Source: Arcobacter sp. UBA7394
GTDB lineage: Bacteria; Campylobacterota; Campylobacteria; Campylobacterales; Arcobacteraceae
Length of the DNA: 11,532 bases
Assembly (NCBI GenBank): GCA_002470185.1
Contig: DKNG01000148.1
Span: 1 to 11,532 of the forward strand
Direction: 5' to 3'
Below the pieces are notes generated by a model. It made no database searches, was not told the DNA's origin, and worked only from the letters and a program-made list of their open reading frames with translations. Shown here piece after piece: positions 1-6,201 of this stretch. Position 1 is the first letter of the stretch. Every line of letters starts with the position of its first letter. A program made the translations under genes and the position numbers.

Positions 1-38
1 ACAGCGAATACAGAAAGTAGTGCTAATATTTTTAACAT
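1..38 (-). CDS. actP: Cation/acetate symporter ActP, N-terminus only (partial)
   Basis: Only 12 complete codons are inside the window (MLKILALLSVFA), running off the left edge. They form a hydrophobic, signal-like start of the kind that begins ActP proteins. The ATG overlaps the TAA of the upstream DUF485 gene by one base (TAATG), and an AAGGA ribosome binding site lies about 9 bases upstream inside that gene, so translation is probably coupled. The identification rests mainly on context: a DUF485/YjcH gene is normally followed directly by the SSS-family acetate (or acetate/glycolate/propionate) permease. The visible residues alone could not prove it. Confidence 0.6.
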   Translation of the reverse strand, partial: MLKILALLSVFA

Positions 39-352
39 TATAATAAATCCTTTACATCATTCTTAACTTCATTTGTTAAATCTTCAAACTCACCGTTTGC
101 TCTTTTAACATAAACTAATGTTGTAAAAAAACTTACTACAATAATTGCAGCTGCAACTGGGAATGCAATTGTCATAACACCCTCACCAGTTAATGTTCCT
201 AATACACTAGGATTAAATGCAATTGTTAAAATATATGCATAAAACATCACTAATACGAAAATAGATAATTTCAGGGCGAAACTACTTCTTTTCTTAACTA
301 ACTCTTGATATTTAGAGTTATTTTTGATTCGTTGTACTAACTCATCATTCAT
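38..352 (-). CDS. yjcH: DUF485 inner-membrane protein YjcH, small partner of ActP symporter
   Basis: This 104-residue membrane protein matches the DUF485/YjcH family over its full length. A short N-terminal cytoplasmic segment (QRIKNNSKYQELVKKR) is followed by two membrane segments, roughly residues 29-50 and 60-82, and then the family-typical RANGEFEDLTNEV tail. In other bacteria yjcH precedes actP in one operon and is thought to assist or regulate the acetate permease; its biochemical role is not established. I chose the ATG at 352 over an in-frame ATG 42 bases upstream because AAGGAGG stands 6 bases before it and the protein then begins at the family's usual point. The stop overlaps the next start by one base. 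A tandem 11-bp repeat 59-78 bases upstream may control the operon. Confidence 0.9.
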   Translation of the reverse strand: MNDELVQRIKNNSKYQELVKKRSSFALKLSIFVLVMFYAYILTIAFNPSVLGTLTGEGVMTIAFPVAAAIIVVSFFTTLVYVKRANGEFEDLTNEVKNDVKDLL

Positions 353-384
353 TTTTGCCTCCTTAGTTATTTTATTCGAATTAA

Positions 385-390
385 ATAATA
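385..390 (-). promoter_or_regulatory. Candidate -10 box for yjcH-actP
   Basis: The minus strand reads TATTAT here. A transcript would start near 378 and carry a leader of about 25 bases ending in the strong AAGGAGG site. This box would put the tandem repeat at 411-430 at about -42, the usual place for an activator overlapping the -35 region. TATAAT sequences also occur on the minus strand at 450-455, 466-471 and 519-524. If one of those is the real promoter, the repeat would fall in the leader and suit a repressor instead. Confidence 0.35.
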
Positions 391-410
391 ACATTTCTTA
401 AAGTAAAGAA

Positions 411-430
411 ACGTAGCATTTACGTAGCAT
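411..430 (-). promoter_or_regulatory. Tandem 9-mer repeat with 11-bp period, probable regulator site
   Basis: On the minus strand the 9-mer ATGCTACGT occurs twice exactly, separated by AA, giving an 11-bp period (one helical turn). OmpR-family regulators typically dimerise on two half sites spaced 10-11 bp. Related pairs with the same TGCTA core and the same period lie upstream of the DUF4212-symporter operon, and an OmpR-family regulator is encoded next to that operon. The repeat is seen directly; its function is inferred. Confidence 0.6.
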
Positions 431-541
431 CCGAATAAAAATAAGACTAATTATACATAGTAAAAATTATATTAGACTATTATTAGTGTATTTTAAGTGT
501 AATTTAATTTTGAGAAAGATTATATGTAACTTTTAGAAGCT

Positions 542-577
542 AAAAAAAGAGAAATAATTCTAAAATTATTCTCTTTT
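542..577 (-). terminator. Intrinsic terminator after the exonuclease gene
   Basis: On the minus strand an A/T-rich stem (AAAAGAGAATAATT pairing with AATTATTTCTCTTTT, with one bulged base) around a TTAG loop is followed by a run of seven T. It begins at the last base of the exonuclease stop codon. It closes the DUF294-exonuclease operon and separates it from yjcH-actP. Confidence 0.8.
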
Positions 578-1209
578 CAATTTGTATAAAAAGTTGTCTT
601 TGCAGGTGTGATATGTCTTAGTTTTAAAAACATCATTGAAGTCATAATTGCATCATTTAAAGCATCATGTTTTCCAAGTTCTGGAATATCTAATTCTTTT
701 AAAATAGTATCGAATTTTAAATCAATAAATTCATATTCACTAGTTTTTTTCCTTGTTTTATAATACATTGAAGAAACTTCAATTGATTCATTAGGAAGTT
801 TAATACCAATAAATTTTTTTGTATATTTTGAAATCATAGCAATATCAAAATTTATATAATATCCAACTATAGGACGATTTCCTATAAAATCTAATAGCTC
901 TTTTATTGCAACTTCTGGCTCAACTGCATTTTCTAAATCAATAGGACGAATGTGATGAATTTTGATGGATTCAGCAGTAACATTTTTTGAAGGTTTAACA
1001 AAAATATTAAGAGTTTTTCTCATTAAGATTTTATTTTCTTTTATTAGAACTGCTCCAATTGAAAGTATTTCATCTTTTCTAGGACTAAGTCCAGTTGTTT
1101 CACAATCTAAACATATATATTCATGTTCTTTTGGTTTATCAAATAGATATAAATACTTATCATCTTTAAGTTTTCTTTTATTCCAGCTTTTTAAAAAATT
1201 ATCAAACAT
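577..1209 (-). CDS. DEDDh-family 3'-5' exonuclease (DnaQ/epsilon-like)
   Basis: This 210-residue protein carries all motifs of a DEDDh exonuclease: ExoI with D35 and E37 in CLDCETTGL, ExoII with D122 in GYYINFDIA, and ExoIII with H181 and D186 in HDALNDA. Such enzymes remove nucleotides from DNA or RNA 3' ends using two metal ions. It lacks the extra domains of replicative epsilon or of PolC, so it is more likely an accessory nuclease. The substrate is unknown. Its ATG overlaps the stop of the DUF294 gene by one base (TAATG), implying coupled translation. I recall a comparable nuclease-DUF294-symporter neighbourhood in Pseudomonas, which suggests a functional rather than accidental link. A strong terminator starts at its stop codon. 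Confidence 0.85.
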   Translation of the reverse strand: MFDNFLKSWNKRKLKDDKYLYLFDKPKEHEYICLDCETTGLSPRKDEILSIGAVLIKENKILMRKTLNIFVKPSKNVTAESIKIHHIRPIDLENAVEPEVAIKELLDFIGNRPIVGYYINFDIAMISKYTKKFIGIKLPNESIEVSSMYYKTRKKTSEYEFIDLKFDTILKELDIPELGKHDALNDAIMTSMMFLKLRHITPAKTTFYTN

Positions 1210-3026
1210 TATGAGATCTTATCAATTTTAAATGTGAAGTTAATGAACTTTTTAAAATCACTAACAATTTTAAAAGAATCTTTTAATAAATCTCTTTCAA
1301 TTTTCCCTAAAGTATGAGTATCTATTTCATTTGTAATTTTTTTATTCTCCTGAACATATTCAAGTTGAGCTTTTAATCTTAAAGTATTTACTACATCAAA
1401 TGCTTCTTGTAATTCAGCTGCTTGCTCTTTTTCTAATACTTTTCTTTGCTCTAAAAGTTTTATTCTTTTTACTGTAGTTGTTTCTCTGATTCTCTCTCGT
1501 AAAGCAAGTGATCTAATTCCTTGTACTATTGGGAAAACAGCAGTTTTTTTAATATCAATATAATGAACTTTTGTCATAAAGTTTGCAATTGTACTTGGTG
1601 TATCAAAAGTTAGAGTAGCTTTTGCAAAATATGCCATAAATACATCTTTATCATGTAATTTGTAGAATAAATCATCTTTTAAATTAATTAATAAATCTTT
1701 ATCTCCTGCAACTGCAAAAGAATCAAAAAATATAGCTAAATCCATGTAATTTTGCATATCAGGAGCTTCAATCCATCTAGCCGTTTCGCTTTTGTATTCA
1801 CTTACTGTTTTACACCAAAATGGATTTGAAACCATAATATTCCCTTCACATGGGGGATAACCAAAGTCAATTAATGTTTCAGTAATTTTTTCCATATATG
1901 GTCTATACTCATTAACATCACTTCCATCTTTGATTACAAGTGCATTATCTTGGTCAGTTTTCATGATTTGTTCATTTCTACCTTCACTTCCCATTACAAT
2001 AAAACAAGCATTTTTTTGTAACTCTTCTGGTAGAATTAATTTATATAATTTCTTATAAACTTTTGTATTTAATTGTCCAATTAAATTCGAGATGTGATTA
2101 ACTTTTACGCCTTTCGCATGAAGTGATTTGATTATATTTAACAAATCTTTACTCGCAGATTTTAATTCTTCGATAGTTTTAGATTTTTTAATTTGAGTAT
2201 CTACGACATAAGTGTTATTTGCAAAATGAGATAACACATCAATTTGTTCCAATATACCTAACATTTCACCTTCTGAATTAATTACTCCAACTCTTTTAAT
2301 ATTTCTTTTTATTAAAACTGAAAGTGCATCGAATAAATAGTCATCATTAAAAACTGTCATTAATGGGAATATTGCGATATCACTAACTGGAATAGATAAA
2401 TTTCTTCCTTCTAACAAAACTTTTACTTTTAAAAGTGAATCTGTAATAATTCCATATTCATTATTATCGCCTTTAATAATAATTGTTGATGTTTTGTATT
2501 CCATAGATTTTTGAATTGCATCAATTAATTTTGTATCAGGTTCAACAATACAGGCATCATGAATTAATGAATCATCAACCTTTGCAATCATAAATGAAGA
2601 TAGTTCAGAGGTATATTCTTTATCTTTAAGAGTTTTTAGTTTATTAACTAAATCTTTTAGAAAAAAATCTTTAAAAGCTTGATTTTCTTCAATTAACTTT
2701 AAAAAAGTATTTTTTTCTAATTCATAACAGATTAAATCTTCATGTACTTTAAATGTATTTTTACATTCACCATAAATAAGTGAGTTCGCATCAAAGGAAT
2801 CTTCTTGGTGATAATCCATAACAATTTCATCATCACTGTATTCATATACAGTTCCTTTTATAATAATAAAAAAATGGTTTGAGATTTTCTCTGGACTAAT
2901 TAAAACTGAATCTTTTGCATAATAAGCAATATCCATATGTTTTATACAAATATCAGATTGCTCTTTATTTAGAACTTCAAAAGGGTGGATGTTTGAAAGA
3001 TAGGCTTCTTGATCTTGTAAACTCAT
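1209..3026 (-). CDS. cNMP-binding-like/CBS-pair/DUF294 nucleotidyltransferase-like regulatory protein
   Basis: The 605-residue protein has no signal or membrane segment. Domains in order: a cyclic-nucleotide-binding-like fold (about 14-125), two CBS repeats (about 152-270), a DUF294 nucleotidyltransferase-like domain (about 310-440) and the DUF294 C-terminal helical domain (about 455-600). The nucleotidyltransferase core is intact, with GSEGR at 346-350 and D358/D360 in TDQDN, resembling GlnD-type uridylyltransferases. The phosphate-binding cassette of the cNMP domain is degenerate: its usual GE and Arg are replaced (FDANSLIYGECK, 78-89), so normal cAMP binding is doubtful. CBS pairs usually sense adenosyl ligands. 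Such proteins often sit beside SSS-family symporters and are presumed regulators; the target is not known. AAGGA precedes the ATG. Confidence 0.85.
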   Translation of the reverse strand: MSLQDQEAYLSNIHPFEVLNKEQSDICIKHMDIAYYAKDSVLISPEKISNHFFIIIKGTVYEYSDDEIVMDYHQEDSFDANSLIYGECKNTFKVHEDLICYELEKNTFLKLIEENQAFKDFFLKDLVNKLKTLKDKEYTSELSSFMIAKVDDSLIHDACIVEPDTKLIDAIQKSMEYKTSTIIIKGDNNEYGIITDSLLKVKVLLEGRNLSIPVSDIAIFPLMTVFNDDYLFDALSVLIKRNIKRVGVINSEGEMLGILEQIDVLSHFANNTYVVDTQIKKSKTIEELKSASKDLLNIIKSLHAKGVKVNHISNLIGQLNTKVYKKLYKLILPEELQKNACFIVMGSEGRNEQIMKTDQDNALVIKDGSDVNEYRPYMEKITETLIDFGYPPCEGNIMVSNPFWCKTVSEYKSETARWIEAPDMQNYMDLAIFFDSFAVAGDKDLLINLKDDLFYKLHDKDVFMAYFAKATLTFDTPSTIANFMTKVHYIDIKKTAVFPIVQGIRSLALRERIRETTTVKRIKLLEQRKVLEKEQAAELQEAFDVVNTLRLKAQLEYVQENKKITNEIDTHTLGKIERDLLKDSFKIVSDFKKFINFTFKIDKIS

Positions 3027-3054
3027 ATAGTGTCCTTGCAGTTAATATAATTTA

Positions 3055-3060
3055 ATTATA
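3055..3060 (-). promoter_or_regulatory. Candidate -10 box for the DUF294-exonuclease operon
   Basis: The minus strand reads TATAAT 29 bases upstream of the DUF294 start codon, in a very A/T-rich stretch with no clear -35 box. A separate promoter is expected because a strong terminator at 3161-3190 blocks read-through from the symporter operon. Confidence 0.4.
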
Positions 3061-3117
3061 TATTAATAAAATGTAATATAAATGGAATTTTTTTATCGTT
3101 TCGGTAGATAATATTAC

Positions 3118-3149
3118 TTTCTATTAATTAAAAATTTAGTTAATAGAAA
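3118..3149. repeat. 32-bp A/T-rich inverted repeat between operons
   Basis: Arms of 14 bases (3118-3131 and 3136-3149) enclose an AAAT loop; 13 positions are perfectly complementary and one forms T-G. No T-run follows on the minus strand, so it is not an ordinary terminator for the symporter operon. It lies about 60 bases upstream of the candidate -10 of the DUF294 gene and could be an operator or only a backup RNA hairpin behind the main terminator. Confidence 0.5.
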
Positions 3150-3160
3150 ACAATATAATA

Positions 3161-3190
3161 AAAAAAAAGTCAACCCGAAGGTTGACTTTT
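3161..3190 (-). terminator. Intrinsic terminator with UUCG tetraloop after the symporter gene
   Basis: The minus strand forms a perfect 11-bp stem (AAAAGTCAACC with GGTTGACTTTT) around TTCG, closed by a C-G pair, which is the exceptionally stable C(UUCG)G tetraloop. The T-run reaches eight bases and the hairpin starts 9 bases after the symporter stop codon. It should end the DUF4212-symporter transcript efficiently. Confidence 0.92.
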
Positions 3191-3198
3191 AGTAGGTT

Positions 3199-5094
3199 TT
3201 AGTGATCAACTGCCTCACCAGCACCTGAAGGAATTCTAATCTTTTCAACAAGATCTTGAATTTCTTGTGGTGGTTCTGGAGTCATTCTTGAAACAACTAC
3301 TGCCACGATTAAGTGAAGTAATGTACCAATTGTACCAATACCTGTAGGTGCAATTCCTAAGAAGTAATCTTCTTTAGCTCCACCTAAGAATACGAAGTAG
3401 ATAATGTAACCGAATGTGAAAATTAAACCAGTTAAAATACCAGCAATCGCACCTTCTTTATTCATTCTCTTATCGAATACACCAAGGATAATAGTTGGGA
3501 AGAATGCTGCTGCCGCTAAACCAAATGCGAACGCAACAACTTGTGCAACAAATCCAGGAGGGTTAATCCCTAAGTAACCAGCAACACAAATTGCAGCTAC
3601 TGCTGAAACTCTTGCCCACATTAACTCAGTTTTTTCGTTTAATGTAGATTTACCAGTTTCTTTATCTTTAAAGATTACTTGTCCCATAAGGTCATGTGAA
3701 ATTGCTGATGCAATTACAAGTAATAAACCTGCTGCTGTAGATAATGCTGCTGCAAGACCACCAGCTGCGATGAATGCGATTACCCAGTTAGGTAAGTTTG
3801 CAATCTCTGGATTTGCAAGTACCATGATATCTCTATCAACGTATAACTCATTTGCAATTCCGTTTCCTTTAGCTAATTCAGCTTCACCAGCTGGACCTTT
3901 AGCATTAGTTACAAGTCTATGACCATCTTCTGCTCTTTTATCACCATCAAATGCTGGTTTACCTTTTGCTCCATCGAATGCTTTTCCAGTAGCGTATTGG
4001 ATTTTACCATCGCCATTTCTATCATTCCATGCAATAAGACCACCATTTTCCCATGTCTTAAACCAGTTACCATCATTTGGCGTACCGTCAGAGTGAGATA
4101 ATTCACCGTTTACAAATGCTTTGTATTCAGTGTTTTGTAAGTTCTTAATTAAGTTAACTCTTGAGAAAGAAGCAACTGAAGAAATAGTTGTATACATAAT
4201 AGCAATAAATACTAATGCCCATCCTGCAGAGATTCTAGCATCTTTAACAGTTGGTACTGTAAAGAATCTAACAATAACGTGTGGAAGACCAGCTGTTCCT
4301 AACATTAACGCAGTTGTTAACATGAACATGTTCCATAAGTTACCTGGTTGAGTATAATCACTAAACCCTAAATCAGAAACCGCGGTATCTAGTGCATGCA
4401 GTAGATATGTTCCTTCTGGAATAACTTGTACACCTGAGTCAAATGCAAATGAAGTTGTAGCAAAAATACCTAATTGAGGTAAGAATGTATCAGTAACTTG
4501 TAATGATAAGAAAATTGCTGGAATCATGTAAGCAAAAATCATAACAACATATTGTGCAACTTGAGTATAAGTAATACCTTTCATACCACCAAGAACAGAG
4601 TAGAAGAATACAATAGCCATACCAATAAGTACACCTGTATTTACATCAACTTGTAAGAATCTTGAGAATACGATACCAACACCTCTCATTTGTCCAGCAA
4701 CATATGTGAACGAAACGAAAATAACTGATACAACTGCAACTAATCTAGCTGCATCTGAGTAATATCTGTCACCAACGAAATCTGGAACAGTAAACTTACC
4801 AAACTTTCTTAAGTATGGAGCTAATAACATTGCTAGTAGAACGTATCCACCAGTCCAACCCATTAAATAAGCACCACCATCAGAACCTTTGAAAGAAATG
4901 ATTCCTGCTAATGAAATGAATGAAGCTGCTGACATCCAGTCTGCTGCTGTCGCCATACCATTTGCTACTGGGTGAACCCCTCCACCTGCAACATAGAAAT
5001 CTTTAGTAGATCCAGCTTTTGCCCAAAGTGCAATACCAATATAAACTGCGAACGAAATACCTACGAATAGGTAAATTAATGATTGTAATTCCAT
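3199..5094 (-). CDS. Sodium:solute symporter large subunit, DUF4212-associated (VC_2705-type)
   Basis: This 631-residue protein of the SSS (solute:sodium symporter) family has about 13 membrane helices. Family signs include the N-terminal GMATAADWMSAASF region (46-59), GGMKGITYTQVAQY (169-182) and the RFFTVPTVKDAR signature (276-287). With the DUF4212 gene just upstream it fits the subfamily named after VC_2705 (TIGR03648), a two-subunit transporter thought to carry small organic acids; the substrate cannot be read from sequence. Between two membrane helices lies a hydrophilic loop of about 115 residues (about 312-430) with an EF-hand-like stretch at 358-365 (D-x-N-x-D-G-K-I). The start has AGGAG overlapping the upstream stop codon, 11 bases after DUF4212, so the two are translated as a unit. 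Confidence 0.9.
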   Translation of the reverse strand: MELQSLIYLFVGISFAVYIGIALWAKAGSTKDFYVAGGGVHPVANGMATAADWMSAASFISLAGIISFKGSDGGAYLMGWTGGYVLLAMLLAPYLRKFGKFTVPDFVGDRYYSDAARLVAVVSVIFVSFTYVAGQMRGVGIVFSRFLQVDVNTGVLIGMAIVFFYSVLGGMKGITYTQVAQYVVMIFAYMIPAIFLSLQVTDTFLPQLGIFATTSFAFDSGVQVIPEGTYLLHALDTAVSDLGFSDYTQPGNLWNMFMLTTALMLGTAGLPHVIVRFFTVPTVKDARISAGWALVFIAIMYTTISSVASFSRVNLIKNLQNTEYKAFVNGELSHSDGTPNDGNWFKTWENGGLIAWNDRNGDGKIQYATGKAFDGAKGKPAFDGDKRAEDGHRLVTNAKGPAGEAELAKGNGIANELYVDRDIMVLANPEIANLPNWVIAFIAAGGLAAALSTAAGLLLVIASAISHDLMGQVIFKDKETGKSTLNEKTELMWARVSAVAAICVAGYLGINPPGFVAQVVAFAFGLAAAAFFPTIILGVFDKRMNKEGAIAGILTGLIFTFGYIIYFVFLGGAKEDYFLGIAPTGIGTIGTLLHLIVAVVVSRMTPEPPQEIQDLVEKIRIPSGAGEAVDH

Positions 5095-5105
5095 CTTGTT
5101 AACTC

Positions 5106-5360
5106 CTATTCACTAACGCCGTATTTTTCGTCGATACTTGTCATTACTTTAACGTAAATGAAGATTAATATAACGAATACGTAAATTGCACCTTGTTGTG
5201 CAAACCAATAACCTAATTTAACACCACTAATTTCAATAGTGTTAAGTTCATTAATGAATAAAATCCCACATCCAAAAGATACAACGAACCAAACTACTAA
5301 TAGTTTAAGAATCATTGCAATGTTTTCTTTCCAATATGCTTGTGCTTTTTCTGGACTCAT
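5106..5360 (-). CDS. DUF4212 small subunit of sodium:solute symporter
   Basis: This 84-residue membrane protein opens with KAQAYWKENIAMI and has two hydrophobic helices, about residues 16-36 and 50-70, the usual form of DUF4212 (TIGR03647, symporter small subunit). Family members are nearly always encoded directly before a large SSS-family subunit, as here, and are presumed to form a complex with it in the inner membrane. They are analogous in size and position to YjcH/DUF485, which occurs at the left of this window. AAGGAGAG lies about 8 bases before the ATG. Upstream are two tandem 11-bp-period repeat pairs that probably bind a regulator. Confidence 0.9.
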   Translation of the reverse strand: MSPEKAQAYWKENIAMILKLLVVWFVVSFGCGILFINELNTIEISGVKLGYWFAQQGAIYVFVILIFIYVKVMTSIDEKYGVSE

Positions 5361-5421
5361 ATTCTGCTCTCCTTATTGATTTTTACTAAACAAGTAAATT
5401 GTTTAATAATTTAACATTGAA

Positions 5422-5427
5422 AGTATA
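5422..5427 (-). promoter_or_regulatory. Candidate -10 box for the DUF4212-symporter operon
   Basis: The minus strand reads TATACT eight bases after the proximal tandem repeat (5436-5455), which would place the repeat across the -35 region. A weaker alternative, TTAAAT at 5409-5414, would match the repeat-to-box distance seen upstream of yjcH more closely. The leader would be about 50 bases. Confidence 0.35.
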
Positions 5428-5435
5428 GTAAGTGT

Positions 5436-5455
5436 AGATAGCAAAAAGATAGCAA
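5436..5455 (-). promoter_or_regulatory. Tandem 9-mer repeat with 11-bp period, proximal site
   Basis: On the minus strand TTGCTATCT occurs twice exactly, separated by TT, so the period is 11 bp. The core TGCTA and the spacing match the pair upstream of yjcH (411-430). The arrangement suits an OmpR-family dimer; the obvious candidate is the response regulator encoded about 85 bases further upstream. Confidence 0.6.
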
Positions 5456-5485
5456 TTAAAAAAGAATTTAAAAAAATTATTTTGA

Positions 5486-5505
5486 ACGTAGTATTAGAGT
5501 AGCAA
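5486..5505 (-). promoter_or_regulatory. Degenerate tandem repeat with 11-bp period, distal site
   Basis: The minus strand reads TTGCTACTC, two bases, then ATACTACGT. The first half shares TTGCTA with the proximal site, and the second half differs from the yjcH unit ATGCTACGT at one position. Its centre lies 50 bp from that of the proximal pair, near five helical turns, so both sites would face the same side of the DNA. Confidence 0.45.
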
Positions 5506-5538
5506 TAAATCTATGTAGAGACCATGAGGTCGGGTTTC

Positions 5539-6201
5539 TTAGACAGAATAATATCTGTCAATTTTATAACCCAATCCTCTGATGTTTTTTATAAAATCTT
5601 CTTTTAGAGCTTTTTTAAGTCTTGATATTTCAGCTCTTATTGTAGGATTATCGATGTTTTCACCATCCCAGATGTCAATTCTGAATCTCTCAAAGTCCAC
5701 AATCATATTAATATTAAGTGCTAGGATATGAATTATCTCTAGTTGTTTCTTAGTAAGACTTTGTGGTTCACCATTAAAATAAAGTGTTTGATTATCTTTT
5801 GAGTAAGAATAATTCTCAGAGAATCTAATATGTGAAGTATTATTTTGCTCTTTTTTTAGAATTAAATTTATTTTAATAGCTAACTCTTCTAAATGGAATG
5901 GTTTTTTTAAGTATTCTCTAGCACCAAGTTCATATGCTTTTGAAATATCTTCTATATCTATTAACGCAGAAATAAATATAGTAGGAATATATACTTTTTT
6001 AGTATTAAGCTCTTGCAGTATAGTAAAACCATCTTTTGTTGGAACATTTATATCTAGTATTAATAAATCATATGTACTATTAATATTATCTAACACCTCT
6101 TGCCCATCAGTAAAACTTTCAACCATATGTCCAATATTCTTTAAATATTCACAAATGGCATTGTTTAACATTAATTCATCTTCAAGTAGTAGTATCTTCA
6201 T
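5539..6201 (-). CDS. OmpR-family response regulator
   Basis: This 220-residue DNA-binding regulator has a receiver domain (1-115) with acidic pocket E7-D8-E9, phosphoacceptor D50 in LILDINVP, S78 and K100 in KKPF, all intact. The OmpR/PhoB winged-helix domain follows (about 140-217), ending in the typical KNIRGLGYKID. Its start lies 20 bases inside the end of the kinase gene, so it is surely the partner of that kinase and coupled to it. A likely target is the tandem TGCTA repeats before the DUF4212-symporter operon and before yjcH-actP; this is inferred from position and repeat geometry. No clear terminator follows, so read-through into the DUF4212-symporter operon is possible. The residues do not identify a named regulator. 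Confidence 0.9.
   Translation of the reverse strand: MKILLLEDELMLNNAICEYLKNIGHMVESFTDGQEVLDNINSTYDLLILDINVPTKDGFTILQELNTKKVYIPTIFISALIDIEDISKAYELGAREYLKKPFHLEELAIKINLILKKEQNNTSHIRFSENYSYSKDNQTLYFNGEPQSLTKKQLEIIHILALNINMIVDFERFRIDIWDGENIDNPTIRAEISRLKKALKEDFIKNIRGLGYKIDRYYSV

Noticed and set aside
353..394. Upstream in-frame ATG extending YjcH by 14 residues
   Set aside because: The ATG at 352 has an ideal AAGGAGG site and matches the family's normal N-terminus; the extension would also translate the ribosome binding site.
395..576. Possible small gene or RNA in the gap between yjcH and the exonuclease
   Set aside because: No open frame with a ribosome binding site is present; the content is explained by the terminator, the tandem repeat and promoter-like A/T-rich sequence.
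962..1231. Plus-strand open frame antisense to the exonuclease
   Set aside because: It is a shadow of the real minus-strand gene; its peptide shows no recognisable domain and no ribosome binding site decides a start.
3909..4351. Short open frames on both strands inside the symporter gene
   Set aside because: They lie fully within a well-supported coding region, lack family features and ribosome binding sites, and reflect codon bias of the real frame.
5520..5531. GACC/GGTC hairpin after the response regulator gene
   Set aside because: The 4-bp stem is too short and no T-run follows on the minus strand, so I do not call a terminator here.
5542..5559. Inverted repeat GACAGA/TCTGTC at the end of the response regulator gene, considered as a terminator
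   Set aside because: It is within the coding sequence, has only a 6-bp stem and is not followed by a T-run on the minus strand.
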